Assembly (NCBI GenBank): GCA_900472175.1
Contig: UCHD01000001.1
Location: 558,001-622,000 of the forward strand
From: Hyphomicrobiales bacterium
GTDB taxonomy: Bacteria > Pseudomonadota > Alphaproteobacteria > Rhizobiales > Rhizobiaceae
DNA length: 64,000 nt
Direction: 5' to 3'
How positions within the stretch are numbered: position 1 is the stretch's first letter; each line of letters begins with the position of its first letter. A model generated the notes under the pieces. The model was not told the DNA's origin, made no database searches, and worked only from the letters and a program-made list of their open reading frames with translations. Shown here in pieces: positions 54,709 to 63,970 of this stretch. The position numbers and the translations under genes are program-made.

Positions 54709-56694
54709 TCACAAAACCAGCCGGAATTTTGCAAACCCGTCTGCCCCATCACCTGCATCCTCGATCTTAAGGCCTTTCACATCAGCCATCAGCCCGCGCG
54801 CCTTCGGGCCGCTCTCGAACAGCGCCGTTGCACCTTCGACCGGCGCAAAACTCCAGTTGCCGTCGGCCGACGGGTTGATGGTGCCTTCGGCGATGATGTA
54901 GCGGACGATGACGTCGCGGTTGGTGTCGGGCGCGGCGAAGACCACTTTGTCGCTGGCGATTTCCGGGAACTTGCCACCGCCACCGGCGCGATAATTGTTG
55001 GTGGCAACGACGAATTTCTGGGCCGGGTCGATTGGCTTGCCTTCGAAGGAAAGGTTTCGGATGCGGTTCGAATCCGGGTTTACGGCCTTGCCGTCGCCGT
55101 CATATTTCGCCGGTTGCGACAGGTCGATCTGGTAAGTGACCCCGTCGATGATGTCGAAATTGTAGGACGGGAATGTGGTGTTGAGCAGCGCCACGTCCTT
55201 GGCGCTGGGTGCAACGGTGTTGAACATGCCAGCCGACATTTCCAGCCAGTTCTTCACCTGCGCTCCGGTGATGACGACGGCCTGCACGGTGTTCGGATAG
55301 AGATAGAGGTCGGCGACGTTCTTGATGGCGATATCACCGGCCGGAACGTCGGTATAGTAGTCCGCACCACCGCGTCCGCCTGCCTTGAAGGGGGCGGCGG
55401 CCGAAAGCACGGGCAGGTCCTTGTATTCCGTGTCCTTCAGCATGTCCTTGATGTACCAGGTCTGCGCGTTGGAGACGATCTGCACCGACGGATCGTCGGC
55501 CACCAAGGCAAAATAGGAATAGAGCGGCGCCGAGGTCTTGCCGACCGGCGTGCGGACATAGGCGAGCGTCGCCTCATGCTCGGCACTGGCGGCCGCGAGG
55601 ACATCGGCGCGGTCTGGCACGTCAGCCACCACCTTCTTGTCTTCGCGGTGATAGATCGGCCGCGCCTCGGTGGTGAAATCGACGATCTTCCAGCTGTTGC
55701 CGTCTTTTTCGAGGAGAAGGTCGATCAGGCCGAGATGCGAACCCCAGAAGCCGCCCATGACAGCCGGTTTGCCGAGCAGCGTGCCCTTGACCGGATCGAC
55801 GCCCTCGATGCCGTCAAAACTCTTCGGGCCGGGGAAGACGAGATGCTGGTGGCCGGTAAACACGGCGTCGATACCCTCGACACCGGCGAGATAGAGCGAG
55901 GCATTTTCCATACGGTCGCTCTGGCCGGAGCCATCGATGCCGGAATGGGAGAGCGCGATGATGATATCGGCACCTTCCTCCTTCATCACAGGCACCCAGG
56001 CCTTGGCCGCCTCGACGATATCGCGCGTCTGCGCCTTGCCCTCGAGGTTCTTGATGTCCCAGAGCATGATCTGTGGCGGCACGAAGCCGATGATGCCGAT
56101 CTTCAACTCGTTTGCGGCGCCCGAACCGTCGGTGATGGTTTTTTCGACGATCGTGTAGGGCTTGAAGAACAGCTGGTCGTCCTTCGGGTTGGCGGCCAGT
56201 TGCCCCTTGGTCAGGTTGGCGCAGACGTAGGGGAAATTGGCACCGCCGAGCACCTTGAACATATAGTCGAGGCCATAGTTGAACTCGTGGTTCCCCAGCG
56301 TGCCTGCCTCGTAGCCAAGCACGTTCATCGCTTTGATGACCGGGTGGACGTCGCCTTCCTTCATGCCGTGCTGATAGGCCATGTAATCACCCATCGGATT
56401 GCCCTGCAGGAAATCACCATTGTCGACGAGGAAGGAATTACCGGCCTCGGCGCGGATCTTGTCGATGATCGAGGCGGTGCGGGCAAGGCCCAGCGTGTCG
56501 TTCGGCTTGTCGCCGTAATAGTCGTAAGGGAAGACGTGGACGTGGATGTCGGTGGTTTCCATGATGCGCAGATGCGCCTGATTGGCGGCGGCGCGCGCTG
56601 CAAAGGGGTGCAGGAGAACCAGGGCGGAGGTGGCTGCGACACCGCTCAGGAGCGAGCGGCGGGTAATCGGGTGGAGCGCAAGCATGGATGACAT
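54709..56694 (-). CDS. cpdB: 2',3'-cyclic-nucleotide 2'-phosphodiesterase/3'-nucleotidase
   Basis: 661 aa. A long signal peptide carries twin arginines (ITRRSLLSGVAATSALVLL), so Tat export is possible. The metallophosphatase domain has MMETTDIHVHV-like ligands (METTDIHVH), DNGDFLQGNP and GTLGNHEFNYG, then GHQHLVFPG. The C-terminal 5'-nucleotidase domain includes NNYRAGGGGKFP (substrate-binding). The enzyme degrades extracellular nucleotides in the periplasm for phosphate and nucleoside supply. Confidence 0.93.
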   Translation of the reverse strand: MSSMLALHPITRRSLLSGVAATSALVLLHPFAARAAANQAHLRIMETTDIHVHVFPYDYYGDKPNDTLGLARTASIIDKIRAEAGNSFLVDNGDFLQGNPMGDYMAYQHGMKEGDVHPVIKAMNVLGYEAGTLGNHEFNYGLDYMFKVLGGANFPYVCANLTKGQLAANPKDDQLFFKPYTIVEKTITDGSGAANELKIGIIGFVPPQIMLWDIKNLEGKAQTRDIVEAAKAWVPVMKEEGADIIIALSHSGIDGSGQSDRMENASLYLAGVEGIDAVFTGHQHLVFPGPKSFDGIEGVDPVKGTLLGKPAVMGGFWGSHLGLIDLLLEKDGNSWKIVDFTTEARPIYHREDKKVVADVPDRADVLAAASAEHEATLAYVRTPVGKTSAPLYSYFALVADDPSVQIVSNAQTWYIKDMLKDTEYKDLPVLSAAAPFKAGGRGGADYYTDVPAGDIAIKNVADLYLYPNTVQAVVITGAQVKNWLEMSAGMFNTVAPSAKDVALLNTTFPSYNFDIIDGVTYQIDLSQPAKYDGDGKAVNPDSNRIRNLSFEGKPIDPAQKFVVATNNYRAGGGGKFPEIASDKVVFAAPDTNRDVIVRYIIAEGTINPSADGNWSFAPVEGATALFESGPKARGLMADVKGLKIEDAGDGADGFAKFRLVL

Positions 56695-56938
56695 CGTGGA
56701 GTCCTTATCTCTGACCGGTCATTGCCGTGAAAGGAACCTAAAGCGGCAAACGTCAGAATGCACCCCGTAAAATATCAGGTATTTACGGCAAGCCGCGGTG
56801 AAACTGCCGGGAAAACCCATTGTGAGCTTTGCTGTAGCAAGGTTCACGGAAATGAATTGGTTGATCACCCGTGTTTGGAGTAGGACGGCCATAATGACAG
56901 AGGACTGCCAGTGGCAGCCTGCAACGGGATGAAATGCC

Positions 56939-57877
56939 ATGACTGACGCAAAACAAACACCAGCGGTGCAAAACGGCGATTCTCCTCGCGGCTTCGCCTT
57001 CGCACTGACCGCTTATCTGCTCTGGGGTTTCCTGCCGTTCTTCATGAAGGCCGTGGCGCATATTCCGGCTTTCGAGGTTGTCGCGCACCGGATCGTCTGG
57101 TCGGTGCCGCTCGCTGGTGCTGTCTTGATCCTGCTCGGCCGCACGGAGGACGTTAAGGTGGCGCTGCGCAGCCCGCGCATGCTGAAGATGGCGATGCTGA
57201 CGGCGGTGCTGATCACCATCAACTGGGGCATCTATGTCTGGGCGATCGGGGCAGGGCGGGCGCTCGAAACAGCACTCGGCTATTACATCAATCCGCTGTT
57301 CTCGATCTTCCTCGGTGCTGTTCTCCTGAAGGAAAAGCTCAACCCGGCACAAATCGTCGCGATCGTTCTCGCCGCAATTGCGGTGGTCGTCCTGGCGTTC
57401 GATGCCGGCGGCCTACCTTGGGTTTCCATCGGCCTGGCGCTGTCCTGGGGGCTGTACGCTTTCTTCCGCAAGACGCTGCCCGTCGGTCCCAATCAGGGCT
57501 TTTTCCTGGAAGTGCTGCTGCTCAGCGTTCCGGCTCTCGGCTATATCGCCTATCTGGAATTCACCGGGCAGGGCCATTTCACCGATACCGGCTGGGCCGA
57601 TGTCGCCTGGCTGATGGCGTGCGGCGTGGTCACGGCGATCCCGCTGATGATCTATGCCAACGGCGCCAAGCTGTTGAAACTGTCGACCATCGGCATCATG
57701 CAATACATCGCCCCGACGATGATCTTCATCATCGCCGTCTTCGTCTTCCACGAGCCCTTCGGCACGTCGAAGCTGATTGCCTTCATCCTGATCTGGGCAG
57801 CGCTGGCGGTCTATTCGACCTCGATGATCCTGGAAAGCCGCGCCCGCCGGGCAGTGGTGCCGAACCCAGCCGAATAG
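56939..57877 (+). CDS. rarD: RarD-type EamA transporter
   Basis: 312 aa. It begins with FALTAYLLWGFLPFFMKAVAHIPAFEVVAHRIVWS, the RarD signature (chloramphenicol-sensitive protein family), and has about ten membrane helices. NWGIYVWAIGAGRALETALGYYINPL is the second conserved segment. E. coli RarD is of unknown physiological role. It is divergent from cpdB across 244 bp. Confidence 0.9.
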   Translation: MTDAKQTPAVQNGDSPRGFAFALTAYLLWGFLPFFMKAVAHIPAFEVVAHRIVWSVPLAGAVLILLGRTEDVKVALRSPRMLKMAMLTAVLITINWGIYVWAIGAGRALETALGYYINPLFSIFLGAVLLKEKLNPAQIVAIVLAAIAVVVLAFDAGGLPWVSIGLALSWGLYAFFRKTLPVGPNQGFFLEVLLLSVPALGYIAYLEFTGQGHFTDTGWADVAWLMACGVVTAIPLMIYANGAKLLKLSTIGIMQYIAPTMIFIIAVFVFHEPFGTSKLIAFILIWAALAVYSTSMILESRARRAVVPNPAE

Positions 57878-57933
57878 CAAGATGGAAAGAGCATGCCTGA
57901 GGGGCGTTTGCGATTCTGAAATCGCGCTGTGCC

Positions 57934-58221
57934 TCAGGCGTCGTCCGGCCAGTCGCGTGCGCCGTGCTGGACGAAGAGGATTTCGATTTGTGTGTCTCCG
58001 ACACGATAAGCAAAGATGTAAGGCGTGCCAGGTATGACGAGTTCGCGCGTATCCTTGATCTCGCCCCTACGTCCGATGAAGGGATTATCGGATAGCAATC
58101 TACGCGTTTTGGAGTGGATATCGTTGACGATGCGTGCCGCTGCGCGCGGATTGTGCGCAGCGATGTAGTCGCCAATGCGGGTAAGCTCCAGCAGATAGCG
58201 CCGCGTCCAGACGATCTGCAC
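57934..58221 (-). CDS. ParE/RelE-type toxin
   Basis: 95 aa. Fold landmarks: IVWTRRYLLELTRIGDYIAAHNPRAA, LSDNPFIGRRGEIKDTRELVI and PYIFAYRVGDTQIEILFVQHGARDWP. The closing H-x-R-x-W and the basic TRELVI region match the ParE/RelE superfamily. It may inhibit gyrase or cut mRNA on the ribosome; sequence alone does not say which. Its start is five bases after the antitoxin stop. Confidence 0.88.
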   Translation of the reverse strand: MQIVWTRRYLLELTRIGDYIAAHNPRAAARIVNDIHSKTRRLLSDNPFIGRRGEIKDTRELVIPGTPYIFAYRVGDTQIEILFVQHGARDWPDDA

Positions 58222-58226
58222 GGCTT

Positions 58227-58463
58227 TTATGCCGGGCTGTATTTGTTGAGAACCGTTGCGATGTCTTCAGCGGTGGCAAAATCGCCGCGATCGGCTTCCT
58301 CGATACCATCCTGTACGCCCTCGATCCACTTCTCCTGCCAGGCAAGGGAGCGGCCGTGCGAAAGTGCATCCTCGATGATTTGCCGTCGCGTCAACGAGGA
58401 GCGGGCGGCCAGCTTGTCGATGCGGAGGCTAAGGTCTTCGGAAATGCCGTTCTTGTCGCTCAT
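58227..58463 (-). CDS. Antitoxin of the ParE-type pair
   Basis: 78 aa from ATG at 58463 (MSDKNGISEDLSLRIDKLAARS). The N-terminal part is a ribbon-helix-helix (SLRIDKLAARSSLTRRQIIEDAL) and the C-terminal helix (QEKWIEGVQDGIEEADRG) should cover the toxin. Such antitoxins repress their own promoter. A second ATG at 58472 is possible. Confidence 0.82.
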   Translation of the reverse strand: MSDKNGISEDLSLRIDKLAARSSLTRRQIIEDALSHGRSLAWQEKWIEGVQDGIEEADRGDFATAEDIATVLNKYSPA

Positions 58464-58581
58464 GGAAATCATCTTCCTGGCTCGACCAATATTACCGGCA
58501 GAATATGACTCTGCGGCAGAACGATCAACACTGCTGAAACGGGCCGGATGGCATTGTCGAATGCCGTTCCGGCCAGAGCCG

Positions 58582-59202
58582 TCACAGCTTGGCGATGATG
58601 CCGTCGTCGCCGTCGCGGTCGACCTGGCTGGCCCAATGGGCAAGCAGGGCCGGAACGACTTCGTCGGCGCTGTCGATGACCAGCGGCTGGACGAGATGGG
58701 CGGTGTGGATGAAGCCGCTGTCGGCCATATGATGGATCAGCTTCATCAGCGGATCCCAGAAGCCGTTGATGTTGACGAGTACGATCGGCTTGCGGTGACG
58801 GCCAAGCTGCGCCCAGGTCATGACCTCGACGATTTCCTCGAGCGTACCGATGCCGCCGGGCAGGGTGACGAACGCATCCGAACGCTCGAACATCTTGTGC
58901 TTGCGCTCATGCATGTCGGGCGTGACGATCAGTTCGCTGAGCTGCCCCAGCGAATGACGGGTGGCCTCCATATCCATCAGAAATTCTGGTATAATGCCGG
59001 TCACGCGGCCGCCATGCGAAAGAACACCGCTTGCGACGGCGCCCATGATGCCCTTCGTGCCGCCGCCATAGACGAGGCGAAGGTGATTTTCGGCGATGGA
59101 TTTGCCAAGAATCCGGCCGGCATCCATGAAGGATTGATCGCGCCCGGGCTGGGAGCCGCAATAGACGCACACGGATCGAATCGGGGTATTTTGCTCGTTC
59201 AT
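58582..59202 (-). CDS. LOG-family protein (TIGR00730), nucleoside 5'-monophosphate phosphoribohydrolase
   Basis: 206 aa from ATG at 59202 (MNEQNTPIRSVCVYCGSQPG); ATG at 59217 is possible. The Rossmann nucleotide loop is LRLVYGGGTKGIMG and the catalytic signature is LPGGIGTLEEI. Plant LOG enzymes activate cytokinins by freeing the base from ribotides; bacterial copies share the reaction on AMP. The C-terminus (VVPALLAHWASQVDRDGDDG) is variable. Confidence 0.9.
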   Translation of the reverse strand: MNEQNTPIRSVCVYCGSQPGRDQSFMDAGRILGKSIAENHLRLVYGGGTKGIMGAVASGVLSHGGRVTGIIPEFLMDMEATRHSLGQLSELIVTPDMHERKHKMFERSDAFVTLPGGIGTLEEIVEVMTWAQLGRHRKPIVLVNINGFWDPLMKLIHHMADSGFIHTAHLVQPLVIDSADEVVPALLAHWASQVDRDGDDGIIAKL

Positions 59203-59461
59203 GGTCCAAAGAGACATTGCGAGGCAGCATGCGTCAAGAAAAATGACGGGAAACAGGGCTTTCGGCTGGTCTGAACATGCGGCGATGCTTGTGGAAAACC
59301 TCGGGAATCGTTAGCAATTTTTAAGCATGAGCTGACGTTATGGGCAGGCTGATTCCGTTCAGCAAAAACAGGCGGAAAGCTGCGGGCATAAAGGCTTGGA
59401 AAAAGCTGTCCCTCTGCGCCCGTGTTGGGCGCAGGCGGTTCCGGGCCATTTGGAGATGTGC

Positions 59462-61309
59462 ATGATGAAGAACAAGGCCGGCTGGGTGGCCCTTATCGTC
59501 CTGGCAATTGCGTCCCTGCTGATGATTTTCTTTGTCATGCCGAATATCAACGGCACCAAGGACAAAGTGACGGCGGATGCCGTGACCAAGCAACCCGACG
59601 CGAAGCCAACCGGCGACACGCCTGCGGATGCGAGCACCGCCGACGCAAAGGGTGCGCGGCCAACGGCCGGCAGCGAAACGGCCAATGCCCCGGCAACCAC
59701 CGAGACCAAATCCGCCGATCCGGCCGCCGCATGGACGGTGCCGGGCTTCGACGTGCTGAGAGTCGAGCCGGATGGCTCGACGGTGATTGCCGGACGGGCA
59801 CAGCCCAATACCAAGCTTGAGATCGTCAATGGCGAAACTGTCGTCGGAACCGCCGATGTCGGAGCCACCGGCGATTTTGCCGCAATCTTCGACAAGCCGC
59901 TTCCGGCTGGCGATTATCAGCTGACGCTGCGCAGTGTCGGCGAAAACGGCGTGACCAAGTCTTCGGAGGAAGTTGCGACTGTCTCGATCCCGAAAGACAA
60001 GACCGGCGAGTTGCTTGCCATGGTGTCGAAACCCGGAGAGGCAAGCCGTATCCTGACCAAGCCGGCGGCTGACGCTTCCGGGCAGGTGGCCAAGACTGAG
60101 CAGGCACTGGCAACCGCCGAGACCGCCACGGATGGCGCAAAGCCTGCTGCGGGTACGGCGGCTTCAACGCCGGTCGCGGTAGCGGGCGATAAATCGGCAG
60201 TCGGCGTGTCCGCCGTCGAAATCGAAGGCAAGAAGATCTTTGTGGCCGGCAATGCCAAGGCCGGTGCGCTGGTGCGCATCTACGCCGACGACACGCTGGT
60301 CGGAGAAACCAAGACCGACGAGCAGGGCCGCTTCGTCGTCGACGGAACCATTGAACTGCCTGTCGGCAATCATACGATCCGTGCCGACATGATGGGTGCG
60401 GATGGCAGCAAGGTCGAGCTGCGCGCTGCCGTGCCGTTCGATCGCCCGGCCGGTGATCAGGTGGCGGCCGTGGCGCAAAGCAATGCACAGGGCTCGGTTG
60501 TGCCGTTCGATGGTGGAAGCTTCGATGGCTTGCGGCTGGAGGCGACCAAAGCGCTGAGCCTGCTGAAGGCCCAGTTTGCCGATGGCAAGGTGCCGACGGC
60601 AGAAGAACTGGCAGCGGCGCGTTCGGCTACAGAAATTGCCTTGAAGTCGCTTGCCGATTTCAAGGTTGCCGACAATCTTGATGCCAACGTCAAGGAAATG
60701 GCCGCCAAGACCGCGACGGCCGCGACCGATGCGCTGACCATGCTGAAGGCGCTTCCCAAGGATGCTGCCAGCGTATCGGCAGCGCTCGGCAAGATCGAGA
60801 CTGCGGTCGGTTCGGCGCTGATGCCGCGCACCGACGGCACGGGTAACGATGCGGTTGCAAGCCAAACCGCAACGCCGGCACCGGCTGAAGACAATGCTGC
60901 GGTTGCGGGTGCTGCACCGGCTGCGGGCGGCGATGCGGCCAAGCCGGCGACTGCGGAAACGGCACAGAAGCCTGCCGCAGAGTCAGCCACGCCTTCCCCC
61001 GAGGCAGGCACTGCCGCTACGGTAACCGGCAACGCCGCTGCAACAGCCGAACCGGAAACGGTGCAGCAGGCACCGTTGCAGCAGAGCAAGACCTCGGTGA
61101 TCATCCGCCGTGGCGATACGCTGTGGCAGATCTCGCGCCGCGTCTATGGCGCTGGTGTGCGCTACACGACGATCTATCTTGCCAACGAGGATCAGATCAC
61201 CGATCCCGACCGGATCCTTCCGGGCCAGATCTTCGGCGTGCCGGACAAGGCGATGTCGGAATCCGAATCGGAAGAGATGCACCGCAAGCATGTGAAGCAT
61301 CTTCCCTGA
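59462..61309 (+). CDS. Inner-membrane-anchored protein with Ig-like repeats and C-terminal LysM
   Basis: About 615 aa, start chosen at 59462 (six bases after GGAG), with 59465 as alternative. One N-terminal membrane helix (WVALIVLAIASLLMIFFVM) anchors it, followed by an Ala/Thr-rich linker. Two Ig-like beta repeats follow: FDVLRVEPDGSTVIAGRAQP with DYQLTLRSVGE, and VEIEGKKIFVAGNAKAG with NHTIRADMMGADG. A low-complexity Ala/Pro segment leads to the C-terminal LysM (VIIRRGDTLWQISRRVYG to GQIFGVPD), which binds peptidoglycan. Probably a cell-envelope tether. Confidence 0.88.
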   Translation: MMKNKAGWVALIVLAIASLLMIFFVMPNINGTKDKVTADAVTKQPDAKPTGDTPADASTADAKGARPTAGSETANAPATTETKSADPAAAWTVPGFDVLRVEPDGSTVIAGRAQPNTKLEIVNGETVVGTADVGATGDFAAIFDKPLPAGDYQLTLRSVGENGVTKSSEEVATVSIPKDKTGELLAMVSKPGEASRILTKPAADASGQVAKTEQALATAETATDGAKPAAGTAASTPVAVAGDKSAVGVSAVEIEGKKIFVAGNAKAGALVRIYADDTLVGETKTDEQGRFVVDGTIELPVGNHTIRADMMGADGSKVELRAAVPFDRPAGDQVAAVAQSNAQGSVVPFDGGSFDGLRLEATKALSLLKAQFADGKVPTAEELAAARSATEIALKSLADFKVADNLDANVKEMAAKTATAATDALTMLKALPKDAASVSAALGKIETAVGSALMPRTDGTGNDAVASQTATPAPAEDNAAVAGAAPAAGGDAAKPATAETAQKPAAESATPSPEAGTAATVTGNAAATAEPETVQQAPLQQSKTSVIIRRGDTLWQISRRVYGAGVRYTTIYLANEDQITDPDRILPGQIFGVPDKAMSESESEEMHRKHVKHLP

Positions 61310-61366
61310 CCGGTTTTTAACTGCCGCTCCATTGCGGCTGCCGATGATAAGACCTATCTGAGATAC

Positions 61367-61397
61367 AAAGCGGCGCCTTGAAAAGGGCGCCGCTTTT
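61367..61397 (+). terminator. Rho-independent terminator after the LysM gene
   Basis: AAAGCGGCGCC, an eight-base loop region, GGCGCCGCTTTT; perfect 11-bp stem closed by T residues, 58 bases after the stop. Confidence 0.85.
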
Positions 61398-61513
61398 GAT
61401 TGAAAATAGCATCTGCGCGCCACCTCCTCGATGTCCTTCATTGTCGTGACATCCAAGACGCGCAAGGACTGCCGCATGTGAAGTGCGGCTGGTGAACCAG
61501 GGCGGGACAGGAC

Positions 61514-63400
61514 GTGGCAGCGCAAAAGAAAACGGTATCGGCGGATTCAGGTAATCCGCTGCAGACGATCATCAATCTCTGGCCCTATATGTGGCCGAGT
61601 GACCGCACCGATCTGAAGATGCGTGTCGTCTGGGCGACCGTGATCCTGCTGGTTGCCAAGGTCGTGCTGCTGCTTGTTCCCTATTTCTTCAAATGGGCGA
61701 CCGATGCGCTGAACGGCAAGACCGATATCGTCGGTATTCTCCCTGTCGTGTTCACCGGCGCCGTCATGCTGGTGCTGGCCTATAATCTTGCCCGCCTGTT
61801 GCAAGCGGGGCTGAACCAGCTGCGCGATGCGCTGTTTGCCAGTGTCGGCCAGCACGCGGTGCGCCAGCTTGCCTATCGCACCTTCGTCCACATGCACCAA
61901 CTGTCGCTACGCTTCCATCTGGAGCGGCGCACCGGCGGCCTGTCGCGCATCATCGAACGCGGCACCAAGGGCATCGAGACGATCGTCCGCTTTACCATCC
62001 TCAACACGGTGCCGACGCTGATCGAGTTCCTGATGACGGCGGTGATCTTCTGGTGGGGGTATGGTTTCAGCTATCTGCTCGTCACCGCCGTGACCGTTGC
62101 GGTCTATATCTGGTTTACCATCAAGGCGAGCGACTGGCGCATCTCGATCCGCCGGTCGATGAATGACAGCGATACCGACGCCAATACCAAGGCGATCGAT
62201 TCCCTCCTGAACTTCGAAACCGTAAAATATTTCGGCAACGAGCAGATGGAGGCCCAGCGCTTCGATCAGTCGATGGAGCGTTACGAACGTTCGGCCACCC
62301 AGGTTTGGACGTCGCTTGGCTGGCTGAACTTCGGCCAAGCGGTGATTTTCGGGGCCGGTACGGCAATCATGATGGTGATGTCGGCATTGGCGGTACAACG
62401 CGGCGAACAATCGCTTGGCGATTTCGTTTTCATCAATGCCATGCTGATGCAGCTTTCCATTCCGCTTAATTTCATCGGCTTCGTCTACCGCGAAATCCGC
62501 CAGGGCCTGACCGATATCGAGCAGATGTTCGATCTGCTGGAAGTAGAGGCAGAAGTCGTCGATAGTCCGGATGCCAGGGAACTGGCGATCGACAGGGGCG
62601 CCATCGCCTTCAAGGATGTGCATTTTGCCTATGATCCGGCCCGGCCGATTCTCAAGGGCATCTCGTTCGAAGTTCCGGCCGGAAAGACGGTCGCCGTCGT
62701 CGGTCCCTCGGGTGCTGGAAAATCCACCTTGTCGCGGCTGCTCTACCGGTTCTACGACGTGCAGGAAGGTTCGATCACCATCGATGGCCAGGATGTGCGC
62801 GATGTGAAGCAGAAGAGCCTGCGCGCCGTGATCGGCATGGTGCCGCAGGATACCGTGCTGTTCAACGACACCATTGCCTACAATATCCGCTACGGGCGCA
62901 CATCCGCCACGCAGGCCGAAGTAGAGGCTGCAGCAGACATCGCCCAGATCGGTGGTTTCATCAAGAGTCTGCCGGAAGGTTATGGCGCCATGGTCGGCGA
63001 GCGCGGCCTGAAGCTGTCGGGCGGCGAGAAGCAGCGCGTGGCGATTGCTCGCACTGTTTTGAAAAGCCCACCGATCCTGATCCTCGATGAGGCGACCTCG
63101 GCACTCGATACCCGCACCGAGCAGGAAATCCAGACGGCCCTCGACATCGTCTCGCAGAATCGCACGACGCTGGTCATCGCCCACCGGCTGTCCACCGTCA
63201 TCCATGCCGACGAGATCATCGTGCTGAAGGACGGCGGCATCGCCGAGCGCGGCACCCATGGCGAGTTGATTGACCGCGACGGTCTCTACGCCTCGATGTG
63301 GAACCGTCAGCGCGAGGCAACGCAGGCGGAAGAGACACTCAAGAAGGTCCGCGAAAGCGACGATCTCGGCGTCATCGTTCGTGGCCCGGCAGCGGTCTGA
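61514..63400 (+). CDS. Atm1/HmtA-type ABC exporter, fused permease and ATPase
   Basis: 628 aa from GTG at 61514. Six membrane helices fill the first 330 residues. The ATPase has Walker A GPSGAGKST near residue 398, the Q-loop MVPQDTVLFN, signature LSGGEKQR near 500, Walker B ILILDEAT near 520 and the H-loop IAHRLST. The segment SLRFHLERRTGGLSRIIERGTKGIE is typical of the Atm1 class, which exports glutathione conjugates such as glutathione polysulfide or metal complexes from the cytoplasm. Confidence 0.93.
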   Translation: MAAQKKTVSADSGNPLQTIINLWPYMWPSDRTDLKMRVVWATVILLVAKVVLLLVPYFFKWATDALNGKTDIVGILPVVFTGAVMLVLAYNLARLLQAGLNQLRDALFASVGQHAVRQLAYRTFVHMHQLSLRFHLERRTGGLSRIIERGTKGIETIVRFTILNTVPTLIEFLMTAVIFWWGYGFSYLLVTAVTVAVYIWFTIKASDWRISIRRSMNDSDTDANTKAIDSLLNFETVKYFGNEQMEAQRFDQSMERYERSATQVWTSLGWLNFGQAVIFGAGTAIMMVMSALAVQRGEQSLGDFVFINAMLMQLSIPLNFIGFVYREIRQGLTDIEQMFDLLEVEAEVVDSPDARELAIDRGAIAFKDVHFAYDPARPILKGISFEVPAGKTVAVVGPSGAGKSTLSRLLYRFYDVQEGSITIDGQDVRDVKQKSLRAVIGMVPQDTVLFNDTIAYNIRYGRTSATQAEVEAAADIAQIGGFIKSLPEGYGAMVGERGLKLSGGEKQRVAIARTVLKSPPILILDEATSALDTRTEQEIQTALDIVSQNRTTLVIAHRLSTVIHADEIIVLKDGGIAERGTHGELIDRDGLYASMWNRQREATQAEETLKKVRESDDLGVIVRGPAAV

Positions 63401-63403
63401 GCG

Positions 63404-63823
63404 TCACTCGCCCGGCCCTGCAAACAGGATCAGGTTGCCGTCCGGATCAAGCACGATGAAAGTCCGTGCGCCCCAAGGCTGTGTCTTCAATGTCTGGTGG
63501 AGGGCAATCTCGGCCGCCTGATACTCAAGAAAGAGTGCCTTGATATCAGCGGCACTGTCGATCGTGATCGATGCCGACAGCAATTCCTCGCGCTGCCGGA
63601 TATCGCCCACGAACACAGGTTCTGACACAAGCCGCAGGCACAGCCGTGCCTTGTCCCGTTCAACGAGGCCGTAGAACGGCGGGTCGCCAGAGGCGAAATC
63701 TACTGTGAAGCCGAGTTTTTCCGTGAAAAAGGCAAGGGATGCGGCGAAATCGGAGACATAGAGGACCGCTTCTGTTCCGCTGAGATAGGGACGTTCAGAG
63801 ATCGTTTCGACCGGATTGTTCAT
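63404..63823 (-). CDS. VOC-fold protein (glyoxalase/bleomycin-resistance superfamily)
   Basis: 139 aa. Paired beta-alpha-beta units: VLYVSDFAASLAFFTEKLGFTVDF and ALHQTLKTQPWGARTFIVLDPDGNLILFA. The last DPDGN is the common metal-site turn; other metal ligands are uncertain. It could bind or modify a small hydrophobic molecule. It converges on the ABC exporter with three bases between stops. Confidence 0.85.
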   Translation of the reverse strand: MNNPVETISERPYLSGTEAVLYVSDFAASLAFFTEKLGFTVDFASGDPPFYGLVERDKARLCLRLVSEPVFVGDIRQREELLSASITIDSAADIKALFLEYQAAEIALHQTLKTQPWGARTFIVLDPDGNLILFAGPGE

Positions 63824-63970
63824 GCTATCGGCTCCTGCCGATGCGTCCTACAGCAACGCGGAAAATGTGCCTGCTTCCACGGGGAATTGTCAAGGTTGCA
63901 AGTGCGAAGGAGCGAAGAGCCTTGCGCTACAGTGGGCTATTCACTGCGCCGCATTGCTCCCGCCATGTTT

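Noticed and set aside
54673-56691. Long plus-strand frame opposite cpdB
   Set aside because: Antisense to an intact, well-recognised enzyme; reads as reversed codons without motifs.
61907-63259. Minus-strand frame opposite the ABC exporter
   Set aside because: Antisense to an exporter with all ATPase motifs in place.
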